From the NCBI GenBank assembly GCA_039105265.1, contig JAPFFF010000004.1:7607501-7671500 (forward strand): 64,000 bases of DNA, written 5' to 3'. The position numbers and the translations under genes were made by a program. The stretch is from Tritrichomonas musculus (Eukaryota > Parabasalia > Tritrichomonadida > Tritrichomonadidae). Each line of letters opens with the position of its first letter. Position 1 is the stretch's first letter. Shown here piece after piece: positions 20,438 through 31,498 of the stretch. The notes beneath the pieces are model-generated. The model was not told where the DNA came from and made no database searches. It worked only from the letters and a program-made list of their open reading frames with translations.

Positions 20438-21506
20438 GGCGAATGGACATTTCCTTTTATTTTCCGGATTCACTTTTTGAATGTTTATCTGGTTTTTAAA
20501 CTTTTTCAATAAAATATCCATTCTCTCAAAAAGTTTGAAATAATTTGAGAACCAATAGAATTTATTAAGCTTTTTGTGAGTATTATCAAAAACGATCTAA
20601 AGCAGCCAAAAAAATAATAAAGTTTTATCAAAACGGCGCCATTTTGTTATTGATCTTAATAAGAGCACTCATCAGCTTCTCCAATCAAGCTCGATCCAAT
20701 TTACTTGCATTCAGAACAAGTATTAGTGGAATTGGAGCTTCTGATGTTTGCAATGCAGAAACCAATAATTATCATTTCTGCAACCTTTATATTCCGCACT
20801 CGTCAGCTTCTCCAATCAAGCTCGATCCAACTTACTTGCATTCAGAACAAGTATTAGTGGAATTGGAGCTTCTGATGTTTGCAATGCAGAAACCAATAAT
20901 TATCATTTCTGCAACCTTTATATTCCGCACTCGTCAGCTTCTCCAATCAAGCTCGATCCAACTTACTTGCATTCAGAACAAGTATTAGTGGAATTGGAGC
21001 TTCTGATGTTTGCAATGCAGAAACCAATAATTATCATTTCTGCAACCTTTATATTCCGCACTCGTCAGCTTCTCCAATCAAGCTCGATCCAATTTACTTG
21101 CATTCAGAACAAGTATTAGTGGAATTGGAGCTTCTGATGTTTGCAATGCAGAAACCAATAATTATCATTTCTGCAACCTTTATATTCCGCACTCGTCAGC
21201 TTCTCCAATCAAGCTCGATCCAACTTACTTGCATTCAGAACAAGTATTAGTGGAATTGGAGCTTCTGATGTTTGCAATGCAGAAACCAATAATTATCATT
21301 TCTGCAACCTTTATATTCCGCACTCAAACTCAGATCATGCTTTTTTGTTTTACATATAAATTTATTTATAAATGTCACTTTTTAAAATAAAAATAAAAAA
21401 ACATTTTTCAAATATCTTTTTTATTCAAAAAATTTGTTGCTTTTCATTAATTTATCAGCTTCTTGCCAACATTTGATTTTGAACTTTGCTAAGATTAGCG
21501 GCAATT
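20438..21506. repeat. MULE left terminal inverted repeat (1,069 bp)
   Basis: Mirror of 23772-24840. The inner end reaches into the transposase coding region and covers its last ~29 codons and stop. It contains five 131-bp tandem copies and, outside them, a segment rich in TTTTTGA motifs. Confidence 0.9.
20665..21319. repeat. Five 131-bp tandem copies in the left TIR
   Basis: Unit starts recur at 20665, 20796, 20927, 21058 and 21189 with an exact 131-base period and only scattered substitutions (AATTTACTTG versus AACTTACTTG). Each unit contains a long imperfect inverted repeat (CAGCTTCTCCAAT ... ATTGGAGCTTCTGA). The 114-codon frames here are translations of the repeat, not genes. Confidence 0.92.
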
Positions 21507-23715
21507 CACTTAATTTGTTTATATCAGGATGTTCAAAAACATAATCCATAAAAATATTAAAACAAATTGATTCTTCTTCTTTAGTTTTGAGCTTTGGATA
21601 TAATGTATATATTTCATATTGTGTTTCATGATATTTCTTTTTTATTAAACTTTTGACATCATCGTCTCCATTTTGAGCCCAATCTTTAATATCATCATAT
21701 TTAATTACGAATTCATCCTTTTTACTAAATCTTCGATTAAATGAAAATTCACGATTGTCTTCGTCTTTTAAGCAAATATTAGAATGATGATTTTGATTTA
21801 AATCAACATCTAAAAAATCTGGCAATTTATAAGTAAAGCACTGAATAAATTGCAGAATTATTTCTTCAACATCTTTTTGAAACTTTAACAAATTTGGATA
21901 TTTTTCAAAATAATAAATTGTGATTTTCTGAATTATTTCTGGTATTTTGTCATCAAATATTTTTCTTTCATAGATTGAATATGGACAAAACTTGATGCAA
22001 GTTAAAAATAACTCTTCAAAATCGATTAATTTGATTTTACTAATATTTTGAAATAATTCACTAGAAATTAAATTATATAAAACTGTGTGAACACAAGGAA
22101 ATTTCACACCATAAATATTCAAATTATATATTTCATCTTCACAATCACATTCTGAGAGAGCACATTTTAAATAACTATTTGGCCCACTCTTCAGAATTGT
22201 TCGAACTTTTTCAATTATTGAAATATGCTTTTTTTTAAATGATTCTCCATAAATATCTTTTCTTCTATTTAAATAATTGATTACATAATCAACAATTTTT
22301 GAAAATCCTGTTTTCATTGAAAATATTCCTGTTTTTGGAAGTGAATTATTTACATTTCCATGTAAACCCTCACAATGGTTTGAACATCTGGGCATGTGGT
22401 GTTTTCGTCTTTCCCAGTTTGCCCATTTTGTAAAATAATAATTATTTTCAATTATATTTTCACTGAATTTACCTTCTTCAATATCTTCAGGAAGTGCTAA
22501 CATAATTTTTAAATCAAAAATTTTACCGAGACGGTTTTGGTCAATAAAAGGTGAATCATTTATGATTGCTTCATATTCAAATAATTCTACTAAAATTTCT
22601 TCACGAATTATTAAATACTCATGAAACGTTTTTGTTTTTAGAATTTTGGCAACCCAAAATCCCATTCCACAATTTGAACCAAATCTTTCTATTATATGAC
22701 GATGACAAAAGTTGTTTGAATAAAAATGCTTTTTAGAGAACGATATGATTGCTGGGCCCATATCTGATAATACCTGTTTTGATTCAAATCGTGTTGAATC
22801 AAGATTAAATTTGTTTAAGCCGATGAAAAGCAATTCAAAAAGTTCTTCAGATTCAGATGGATGAAGAGAGATAGCAAAAGGAATGGAAGAATTAAAATAG
22901 ATACCATGATAAACGCAATAATAGTACGGACGAACAGCCTTATATGAAGCATCAATTTCGAGAAAATGTATTTTATCAATTACTCTAAAGGCCCAAGGCA
23001 TTATCCATATTAATGATTTAAGTATTTTTTTTGAATTATCCATTTGAAATAAAAAACCTCTTTTTTTATTTTCTTTTGTTAAAAAAGTTGAATTTTCTAA
23101 AACATTTTGATATAAAATATAAACATATCCTGGTAAATGATGGCACATTTGAAGAAAATCAGAGCACGACGATAAAATTGATTTTCGTCTCGATAGTGTT
23201 TTTGAAGTCAAGAACCCATTAAAAGCATATTTTAAAAAAATAGGTGTATTTGCTGTTTCTTTGGCTGCATACCTACCAAAAATATATAAAACAGAACTTT
23301 TGAATGGGAAGTTGCAATTCCATTTCGAATTTTCTGAAAAATAATTTATTTGTGAATTGTTAAGAGAAAAAGGATTAAAGCAAATGTAATTTATGCCATT
23401 GATATTGTCATATTGAATGTAATGGATTCCATCTCTAATAAAAACGTGAAAATCTGAAAAATTGTTATTGATTATTATTTTAATTGAAACTCCGGTTTCC
23501 AATTTGTTGTGCTTTGCTTTGATTGTGATTTTTCCTTGAGATTGCGTTAGTTTTAAACAAATATAATCTTTCGTAATTGCATCAATCAAATCAATTACTG
23601 TAACAAGATCGAAGTTTTCTTTTCCAATTGGTATTATTTCGATGAATTTTTCTCTTGTTAAGCTTGCGAAGTCGTCAAAAGTAATATTAACATATTTTCC
23701 TCGATATTTTAGCAT
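21421..23715 (-). CDS. MULE transposase
   Basis: The frame is open from 23751, but the first ATG is at 23715, giving 764 residues; upstream in-frame Met is excluded by a TGA. The catalytic DDE triad, numbered from the ATG, is Asp255 (LEIDASYKA), Asp318 (LSDMGPAI, followed by CHRHIIERF) and Glu449 (SNHCEGLHGNVNN). A SWIM-type zinc motif, CxC...CxH (CDCEDEIYN then FPCVHTV), follows at about 523-543. The N-terminal ~170 residues are unrecognised. The enzyme cuts the element at its inverted repeats and reinserts it with a 9-bp duplication. The C-terminal coding segment lies inside the left terminal repeat; TAAA overlaps the stop. No frameshift or internal stop is seen. Confidence 0.88.
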   Translation of the reverse strand: MLKYRGKYVNITFDDFASLTREKFIEIIPIGKENFDLVTVIDLIDAITKDYICLKLTQSQGKITIKAKHNKLETGVSIKIIINNNFSDFHVFIRDGIHYIQYDNINGINYICFNPFSLNNSQINYFSENSKWNCNFPFKSSVLYIFGRYAAKETANTPIFLKYAFNGFLTSKTLSRRKSILSSCSDFLQMCHHLPGYVYILYQNVLENSTFLTKENKKRGFLFQMDNSKKILKSLIWIMPWAFRVIDKIHFLEIDASYKAVRPYYYCVYHGIYFNSSIPFAISLHPSESEELFELLFIGLNKFNLDSTRFESKQVLSDMGPAIISFSKKHFYSNNFCHRHIIERFGSNCGMGFWVAKILKTKTFHEYLIIREEILVELFEYEAIINDSPFIDQNRLGKIFDLKIMLALPEDIEEGKFSENIIENNYYFTKWANWERRKHHMPRCSNHCEGLHGNVNNSLPKTGIFSMKTGFSKIVDYVINYLNRRKDIYGESFKKKHISIIEKVRTILKSGPNSYLKCALSECDCEDEIYNLNIYGVKFPCVHTVLYNLISSELFQNISKIKLIDFEELFLTCIKFCPYSIYERKIFDDKIPEIIQKITIYYFEKYPNLLKFQKDVEEIILQFIQCFTYKLPDFLDVDLNQNHHSNICLKDEDNREFSFNRRFSKKDEFVIKYDDIKDWAQNGDDDVKSLIKKKYHETQYEIYTLYPKLKTKEEESICFNIFMDYVFEHPDINKLSELPLILAKFKIKCWQEADKLMKSNKFFE

Positions 23716-23771
23716 TTTCGAAAAATGACCGTTTATTATTAATTTTGGCAAAAAGCTGTTTTTTCATAGTT

Positions 23772-24840
23772 AATTGCCGCTAATCTTAGCAAAGTTCAAA
23801 ATCAAATGTTGGCAAGAAGCTGATAAATTAATGAAAAGCAACAAATTTTTTGAATAAAAAAGATATTTGAAAAATGTTTTTTTATTTTTATTTTAAAAAG
23901 TGACATTTATAAATAAATTTATATGTAAAACAAAAAAGCATGATCTGAGTTTGAGTGCGGAATATAAAGGTTGCAGAAATGATAATTATTGGTTTCTGCA
24001 TTGCAAACATCAGAAGCTCCAATTCCACTAATACTTGTTCTGAATGCAAGTAAGTTGGATCGAGCTTGATTGGAGAAGCTGACGAGTGCGGAATATAAAG
24101 GTTGCAGAAATGATAATTATTGGTTTCTGCATTGCAAACATCAGAAGCTCCAATTCCACTAATACTTGTTCTGAATGCAAGTAAATTGGATCGAGCTTGA
24201 TTGGAGAAGCTGACGAGTGCGGAATATAAAGGTTGCAGAAATGATAATTATTGGTTTCTGCATTGCAAACATCAGAAGCTCCAATTCCACTAATACTTGT
24301 TCTGAATGCAAGTAAGTTGGATCGAGCTTGATTGGAGAAGCTGACGAGTGCGGAATATAAAGGTTGCAGAAATGATAATTATTGGTTTCTGCATTGCAAA
24401 CATCAGAAGCTCCAATTCCACTAATACTTGTTCTGAATGCAAGTAAGTTGGATCGAGCTTGATTGGAGAAGCTGACGAGTGCGGAATATAAAGGTTGCAG
24501 AAATGATAATTATTGGTTTCTGCATTGCAAACATCAGAAGCTCCAATTCCACTAATACTTGTTCTGAATGCAAGTAAATTGGATCGAGCTTGATTGGAGA
24601 AGCTGATGAGTGCTCTTATTAAGATCAATAACAAAATGGCGCCGTTTTGATAAAACTTTATTATTTTTTTGGCTGCTTTAGATCGTTTTTGATAATACTC
24701 ACAAAAAGCTTAATAAATTCTATTGGTTCTCAAATTATTTCAAACTTTTTGAGAGAATGGATATTTTATTGAAAAAGTTTAAAAACCAGATAAACATTCA
24801 AAAAGTGAATCCGGAAAATAAAAGGAAATGTCTACTCGCC
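23772..24840. repeat. MULE right terminal inverted repeat (1,069 bp)
   Basis: Mirror of 20438-21506. It therefore carries a second, reversed copy of the last codons of the transposase immediately upstream of the gene's start, and the transposase promoter must lie in or beside it. Confidence 0.9.
23959..24613. repeat. Five 131-bp tandem copies in the right TIR
   Basis: Exact mirror of the array in the left terminal repeat; copy number and even the order of unit variants agree as far as I compared. Confidence 0.9.
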
Positions 24841-24849
24841 AATAGTAAA
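24841..24849. repeat. Right 9-bp target-site duplication AATAGTAAA
   Basis: Second copy of the MULE target duplication. Confidence 0.9.
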
Positions 24850-24940
24850 ACAATTGGTATTCAATATATTGAATGAGATAATTCAAAATTGAATATATTA
24901 ATTAAAAAGTTTGTTTTTTTATGATAAAATGGGTTTTATA

Positions 24941-25187
24941 TTAAGGTACAAATCCAGTACGTTACGTAACCGCCATTTTTTTTGACACTTTATAAGAAAA
25001 AATCGACATGTTATATAAAAAATCGAATATCTGACTATTTTTTACATAACATGTCATTGAATTAAGAAAAATGTAAAATAAATGTCAAAAACACACCTTG
25101 TCAATTTAAACTTTTTCAAAGACCCCATCTATTCAAATAATAAACGTTCTCACTTACAAAAAATAACGTACTGGATTTGTACCTTAA
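24941..25187. mobile_element. 247-bp MITE with TTAA ends
   Basis: Perfect 24-bp terminal inverted repeats (24941-24964 and 25164-25187) begin TTAAGGTACAAATCCAGTAC. The interior adds a second inverted pair, GACATGTTAT near 25006 and ATAACATGTC near 25044. No ORF. The TTAA at each end may be a target duplication (piggyBac/Kolobok type), or TA within it if it is mariner-like. Confidence 0.75.
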
Positions 25188-25304
25188 ATAATTAAGATAT
25201 ATTGCTATAATATTTTAACAGATAGTAACAAATAAATAAAATATTAAAATAATAATTTTCACTAGGAAATAAAGATGAATTGATACATTTTTTAACTTTT
25301 TGAA

Positions 25305-26259
25305 GATGGGTCCCGACTCAATATGCTGGGACTTTTTGGGACTTAATAGGTTTTTTATTTAATCATATTATGATATGTTTAATTATATAAGATTTTCTTT
25401 AATTACACCGATACGATTATTATATATTTATTTATATTTAAAGATAATCATATTTTAATCTTAAAATATAAAATTGAAAGGAATATCATTCAAAATTTTG
25501 AGAGAAATTTAGTATTTATCATTCTATTTGAAACTTCTGAAAACTCATTTAAAACTAATTAACAATATTATAGTTGCTCTAATTGCCTGGAAATAAATGG
25601 ATTTTGAGTATTTTTTTCAAAACATCGAAATGTATTATTATATATAGTCCTTTTCCCTTAAATTTTCAACATTAATTATGAAAATTAAAAAAATTGGTAT
25701 TGATATTTTATTATTATGCATTTTTAATGTGAAATCTTCTTTGTTTTTGGAGGATTTCGTATATAATAAACTTAAAATTTAACTTTTTGAGAATATTATT
25801 TTCAAAAAAAAAATAATGTTTATATCTTAAAATTAAATCGCTAAAATTTAGAATAGATTATTTAATTATATTAAATTAAAGAATTAAATACTTTTAAAAT
25901 GCTTAAACATATAAATATATCCAAGATTCAAAGAGAAAAAACAAAAACAAATTTCTCCCATTTTTTGATATATTATACATTTATCTCGGTTAATAAACAA
26001 TATTTCGAAAATTTAATAAAATAATAAGTTGTTTAATTTATATATTATTTTATATTATGAATATAATCTGAAAATGATAAATTTTTAAATGAATAGATAA
26101 ATGTATTAGATCTTTCTTTTTACATAAATGATCGATTAAAATATAAAGAAATATATAACTATTTTATTCTTCAAATATGTTTATTAAAAAAATGAAAATA
26201 TAATAAGATAGATTTATTTTAAAATGAAAAAAATACGTTATTTCAAGTCGGAACCCATC
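25305..26259. repeat. Imperfect inverted repeat pair about 1 kb apart
   Basis: GATGGGTCCCGACTCA (25305-25320) faces TCAAGTCGGAACCCATC (26243-26259), its near-perfect reverse complement. The intervening 0.9 kb is AT-rich and non-coding. It may be a decayed element; no clear target duplication was found. Confidence 0.4.
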
Positions 26260-26291
26260 TCTTTTTGATAAAATTCAGAGGATGTAAAATA

Positions 26292-28056
26292 GGTACAAAG
26301 ATGTGTATAGTAACGAAAATAACGTATTTTGGATTATTCAATATTTTGAAAATATCCACCTAATTTTTTATTTTTTTACATTGTACTTTTAAAAATATTT
26401 ATTAATACTGCAATTATGATCTAAGATTCTAATTTTAAAGGGGGATTTTGAACTTTTTTAATATTATAATAATGATTATATCTTTCCTATCTAACATTAC
26501 TTGAGAAAGAATTAATAAATATAATACCTAATTCTGTATCATATATTGATATTAGCATGCTCCTGAGGTATATATTTAAAAATGAACTAAAATTTAAGGA
26601 ATTTTTTAAAAAATAATTGGTTTTTTGTTAAATTTTTATGATTTTGGAGAATTTTGGTTAATCTCATTACTAAAAAATTGAATATATTATTTTTATTCAT
26701 GTATAAAATAAAATGAACTGATAATTGCATCAAAATACTCGATAGGTGCATCTAAGAATTTCTTTTAAATATGGACCTCGATAATTTCATTAATACATTG
26801 ATATTAAATGTGATATCAATTTATAATATTTTATATTAAACATATTATATATATTAGATATAAATAAATGAATATATTTGTTTACAGTCAATGAATATTT
26901 ATATTAAAATTGTCATAAAATGTAAACACTTTTTAAAAGGTTATTTCAAATATTTCAATATCTCATAAATATTAAGATATATAGTAAGACGATAAACGAG
27001 TAAACATCAGAAAAACCGGTCGACATCGTAAACTTTTTCATAAAATCGCACTCAAATATTTCATAAAGATGTTCTAAATTGAATGAAAAATGATATTGAA
27101 AAGGCTCTCAAATATAACTCAAATATCTTTTTAAAAAGTTCTAAAAAATTTTTAAAATTTTATAATGTCTACCGGTTTTTGAATAAGAATCATAGAAAAG
27201 TATTCAGAGTATTTCTATGAGTTTAATGAAAAAGTTGATGATGTCGACCAGTTTTTCGTGATGTCGACCGGTTTATCGTCAAACTATATATTGATATATG
27301 TATTCAAAAATATTGAGAAATGAATTCAAAATACACTCTGAATTTATTTTTCAATGTTCTATTTTCTATTGATACTGAATAAATGAATAAATCTAAAAAT
27401 AAAATATAACAAAATTGAAATAATTATATTATCCTTTGAATTAATAAAAATATAAAATATAAAATATAAATTTTTTTATTCCAAAGAACGAAATTCCATT
27501 TTTTTATTGAATGAAACCAAGAAGAATTAAAATTTTGTGTACCAACGAGATATAAATTCATGTATTTAGAGAAATTTTAATGAATATGAGTTCTAGCATC
27601 AATTTTTATGTCAAAATAAAAATCAAACATTAATCATGCTGATGATAGTAATAATGTATTATTTTTTGCTCATAAGAGTAAAATAGCATGCTAAAATAAA
27701 GAAAAACATAAATATCTCCTTTGGTGTATAAATATAATAATAAAAAATAAAACAAATGCAAATATTTAAAGTTAAAGAAAATATAATTAATTTTACTAAT
27801 TTAACATTATAATATAAATATATAAAATAAATCGAAAAAGCAGTATCATATAAAGATATGAAAAAAAAATATTTTTATTAAATTGAATATTTATTGTAAT
27901 TATTTTTCACAAAAAATGTTTTTTGTTTACCGATGCATTTATCGATTAAAACGAGACAATATTATATTCATTTTTTAACAATACATTAAATACAATATAT
28001 ATTTAAAAAATAAAGCAATTTTATATTTTTGCCGTTACTATACACATGGTACAAAG
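26292..28056. mobile_element. 1,747-bp non-coding element with 9-bp target duplication
   Basis: GGTACAAAG occurs at 26292-26300 and 28048-28056, directly outside perfect 15-bp inverted repeats: ATGTGTATAGTAACG (26301-26315) and its complement (28033-28047). The interior is very AT-rich without any usable ORF, so it is non-autonomous. A 9-bp duplication fits the MULE group, but the ends are unlike those of the MULE at 20438. Confidence 0.75.
26990..27285. repeat. Inverted CGGTCGACATC motifs inside the 26301-28047 element
   Basis: GACGATAAAC and CCGGTCGACATC near 26990-27025 are mirrored by two copies of GATGTCGACC(A/G)GT near 27240-27275, ending GGTTTATCGTC. The motif is strikingly GC-rich for this AT-rich interior and may mark a nested small element. 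Confidence 0.5.
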
Positions 28057-28214
28057 TTAATAATTCGGTTCAATATTATTGAGACGACGTTATTTTTATT
28101 TTTTTTTTTTTAATTAATTAATTTATCAAAAAGAAATAAAATAGTTTAATCTCATAGCCAGATAAATCCCACAACCAGATAATCCTACCGCCAGATAATA
28201 TTATCTTAAATATT

Positions 28215-28740
28215 GACAAACATTGATGCTAGCAACAGATAAATATTGATGCTAACAACAGATAAACATCGATGCTAACAACAGACAAACATCGATGCTA
28301 ACAACAGATAAACATCTATGCTAACAACAGATAAACATTGATGCTTACAAAAGACAAACATCTATGCTAACAACATTCAAACATCGATGCTGACAACAGA
28401 AAAGCATCGATGCTAACAACAGATAAACATCTATGCTAACAACATTCAAACATCGATGCTGACAACAGAAAAACATCGATGCTAACAACAGATAAACATC
28501 TATGCTAACAACAGACAAACATCGATGCTGACAACAGAAAAACATCGATGCTAACAACAGATAAACATCTATGCTAACAACAGACAAACATCGATGCTAA
28601 CAACAGACAAACATTGATGCTTACAACAGACAAACATCTATGCTGGCAACATTCAAACATCAATGCTGACAACAGAAAATCATCGATGCTAACAACAGAT
28701 AAAAATCTATGCTAACAACAGACAAACATTGATGTTAATA
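28215..28740. repeat. 23-bp minisatellite, about 22 copies
   Basis: Units of the form ATGCTAACAACAGATAAACATCG repeat with a 23-base period, varying at a few positions (GATA/GACA/TTCA, ATCG/ATCT/ATTG). The minus-strand 80-codon frame across it is a by-product. Degenerate units fade out to the left from about 28145. Confidence 0.88.
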
Positions 28741-28916
28741 ACTGATTCGCGTTTTGGCTAATTACAAACTTTTGCTAGTTTTTTTACAGAAAGCATTAAT
28801 AAAGTTTTTTATGCTATGTTAATTTTTGAATAAAATTTTGACTAAATTATTGTTTATTTGAATGCCTTTTATATAGATATTGTCTTTTTTCTAAAAGAAA
28901 AAAACTGTGTACTAGA

Positions 28917-28943
28917 CACTTTTTGAACGCAGTTCAAAAAGTG
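28917..28943. repeat. Hairpin CACTTTTTGAAC/GTTCAAAAAGTG
   Basis: Perfect 12-bp inverted repeat around the loop GCA. The arm contains the CACTTTTTGAA motif that recurs in intergenic DNA of this window. Confidence 0.7.
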
Positions 28944-29081
28944 GCGTTCCTTGTTAAATAAAATTTAATTTTATCTTGTATAAAAAAGCATGAATTCATA
29001 ATATTCAACAAGGAAATGATGTTTATCATAATTATATATATCAGTTATTATTATATACTATGTAAACAAATAAATAAAATT

Positions 29082-29612
29082 TGGCCCATTTTGGCCCAAT
29101 TATAAATGGATGGGTCAACCAAATATCGTCTGAAATCTTCAGAAAATTATCCCAAAAATTTTGGGCTAAAATGGGCCAAGTTGGGCCAAAATGGGCCAAA
29201 TTTTTTTTTTTAAGCATATATATAAATTATTAATAATGTATACCTATATTTATAATATACATTACTATATTGTTTAATATCATAACTTTAAAGCTTTTTA
29301 TATAAGATATATTTATTTTTTTAATTATTAATTTTTGTGAAAATAAAAATTATTCTCTATGAAAAGTAAAAGACAATTTGAATGAAAATTTTTATTTTAA
29401 AAGATAAATTTATCTCTTCCATTCTATGTAAATCATTAATTTTTTCATATATATTTAAATAAATAATCTGATAGCGATTTGTAAATTGATAATTTATAAC
29501 TTTATATATAGAATCAAAACAATTTGAATTGGCCCACGTTGTGACACATTAAACCCACATTTTGGCCCACATTTTTTAAAAAATGCACATTTGGGCAAAT
29601 TTGACCACCCTA
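29082..29612. repeat. GGCCCA/TGGGCC-rich clusters ending in CCACCCTA
   Basis: TTTGGCCCA-type blocks occur five or more times around 29082-29205 and again at 29530-29600, finishing TTTGACCACCCTA at 29600-29612. The inverse, TAGGGTGG followed by TGGGCC, is at 18082-18102. The pattern resembles hAT transposon ends, but no paired end or 8-bp duplication was found locally. Confidence 0.35.
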
Positions 29613-29687
29613 ATTATTTAAAAATATTTATATCATTCATAATCCACATAACTTCAAAATTGGATGAAAAAGTATTCAATTTTCAAT

Positions 29688-31024
29688 TAGGCTTGTTAAG
29701 TCTCGATTTTCGATATCGATAATTGATCCATTTTTCTGATATCAATATCAAATCAAAAATTTTATCTCTGATATCAATAATGAAAAAAATAAAAGATCGA
29801 TTATCAATATTGAAAATTTTTTAACTTATCAAAATTTTGTAAACTTTTTTAACTGATTACTTCACATATCCGTTATAAAATTTAATAAAAGCTGATTCTT
29901 TAAGGGACAACAGACATATATTTTGTAAACCTTTGAATAATCAATAAACTCATAGAATATAAAATTGAATAGTAGCTTTTTAGGAAAAAGTTTAGGTCAA
30001 AAATTTTAATATTTCGCTAGAACGATCAATTTTTCTTCTTCTCAATTTATTCATTCTATCAAAAAAATTGGAATATGATAAAATTAAGAATAAATTTAAA
30101 CAGTATTTAAATAAAATAATTTATTGCAATAAGAATTTAATAAAAATATATTGAAAATAAAGATTATATGTATATAAGGCGAATTTTTGAGATAATTGGC
30201 CTTATCAATTTTTTTTATTTGGTTTTATTTTCCCGTCTTATTAGAACTATCACGAACTATTACATTAGAAAATCCTTACAAATATTATTCAACAATTCAA
30301 ATATTAAAAGAATCTAAGTTAACAAAAGCTTTTAAGTGTGAAAAATCAATACAAATTACCATAATCAATAAACCTGCTTATTAAAATGTTTCACAACTTC
30401 ATATAAAGAATCAATTAGATTGTAAGGTTGCAATATGATGACAATATTCGTTTTATTTGCATTTTATAAATATTCAAATCATAAATCAGTATTAGCATTT
30501 TTTACATCATAATAACAGTAAATTGCTTAAGTGGGTATATAATACTTTTAAAATTATATTATCTGAATCAAATTTTCATCCTTTATTTAATAAATATTTT
30601 TATTTCTATTTAATTTTTTATTTCTTTGGATAAGAAAATACTCAATATGATGTTCATGAATATATACAATATTAATAATTACTATTTCCCATTTTTAAAA
30701 AACAAGAATATTAAAAATTTCATTTTGTGGGAACTCATTGAATTTTACTCTTTCAATTTTCAAAATTTTGTCTGTTGTCCCTTAACATAATAAGTTGGAA
30801 TATATTTATTTTATGCCATTGAAATACTATTTTTAATGTTTTTTTCAGGTATTAATTTCGATTAATCAAGATTCGATATCAAAAGAATATTTTTTTTGTA
30901 TCACATTTCATACTTGATAATCGATTTTATCAATTAAAAGCTCCAATCGATAACATTTTATTATCGATTATCTGAGTTAAAAAAAGTGCCAAACCTGATA
31001 ATTGATATCAGAATAACAAGCCTA
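29688..31024. mobile_element. Putative MITE with TAGGCTTGTTA ends, split by another element
   Basis: Perfect 11-bp inverted ends (29688-29698 and 31014-31024) enclose subterminal ATATCGATAAT/ATTGATATCA-like motifs on both sides. Another inverted-repeat element (29900-30785) sits inside it, so the original element would be about 450 bp. Confidence 0.5.
29900..30785. mobile_element. Nested 886-bp element with TTAAGGGACAACAGACA ends
   Basis: Perfect 17-bp inverted ends (29900-29916 and 30769-30785), extendable imperfectly. It begins and ends with TTAA like the elements at 18482 and 24941. The only frame inside (62 codons near 30196, TTG start) is low-complexity and unconvincing. Confidence 0.65.
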
Positions 31025-31140
31025 TAAAAAAGTAATGGAAAAAACTAAAGTAAAAGCTGCTATTCAGCAAACAAATTGTAAAAATAATATGTTTTTCATT
31101 ATTATGATTTAAAATAATATTTATAGTAAATAGTACAGGG

Positions 31141-31498
31141 TGCGACATTCAAGTCGGGCCCAAATTTTAAATTGAATATAAACTGCAAAAAAAGATTCAA
31201 AATTGAATGAATTCAATTTTTTTTCTAGCGGTATAAATTTGAATGGATGCGACATTCAAGTCGGGCCCATTTTTTTTGAAAAAGTTTGTTTTTTGATGGA
31301 TTTTTTATTTTAATTTTTAATAATCTAATAAAGAAGTAAAGCACAATTTATTAAAAAAATATATATTATAAATAAAAAACTTTCGATATATATTTATTTA
31401 TTTATTTTTATTTTTTGAGAGAATGCGACATTCAAGTCGAGCTCTTTTTTATCACAAAAAATGAAAATTGAGAGAATGCGACATTCAAGTCGGGCCCA
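31141..31498. repeat. Four dispersed copies of TGCGACATTCAAGTCGGGCC
   Basis: Copies at 31141, 31248, 31424 (ending GAGCTC) and 31477, all in the same orientation with unequal spacing (107, 176, 53). They are conspicuously GC-rich islands in AT-rich DNA, three of them preceded by GAATG or GGG. Confidence 0.8.

Larger units (their letters stand above)
20438..24840 (-). mobile_element. Complete MULE (Mutator-like) DNA transposon, 4,403 bp
   Basis: The element is defined by 1,069-bp terminal inverted repeats, a flanking 9-bp duplication (AATAGTAAA) and one intact transposase gene on the minus strand. Its ends read GGCGA...TCGCC. The two terminal repeats are almost identical (a few differences in the outermost bases), so the insertion looks recent and potentially active. 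The size and symmetry are exact: the left repeat is 20438-21506 and the right is 23772-24840. Confidence 0.93.

Noticed and set aside
20644-20988. 114-codon frame, also found mirrored at 24290-24634
   Set aside because: It is the translation of the 131-bp tandem units in the MULE terminal repeats, starting from TTG. No sign of coding selection.
23716-23751. TTG at 23751 as start of the MULE transposase
   Set aside because: Eukaryotic genes start at ATG. An in-frame TGA lies just upstream, and the ATG at 23715 leaves all motifs intact.
28200-28740. CRISPR-like appearance of the short regular repeats
   Set aside because: The units are directly adjacent with no unique spacers, and the genome is eukaryotic. 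It is a minisatellite.
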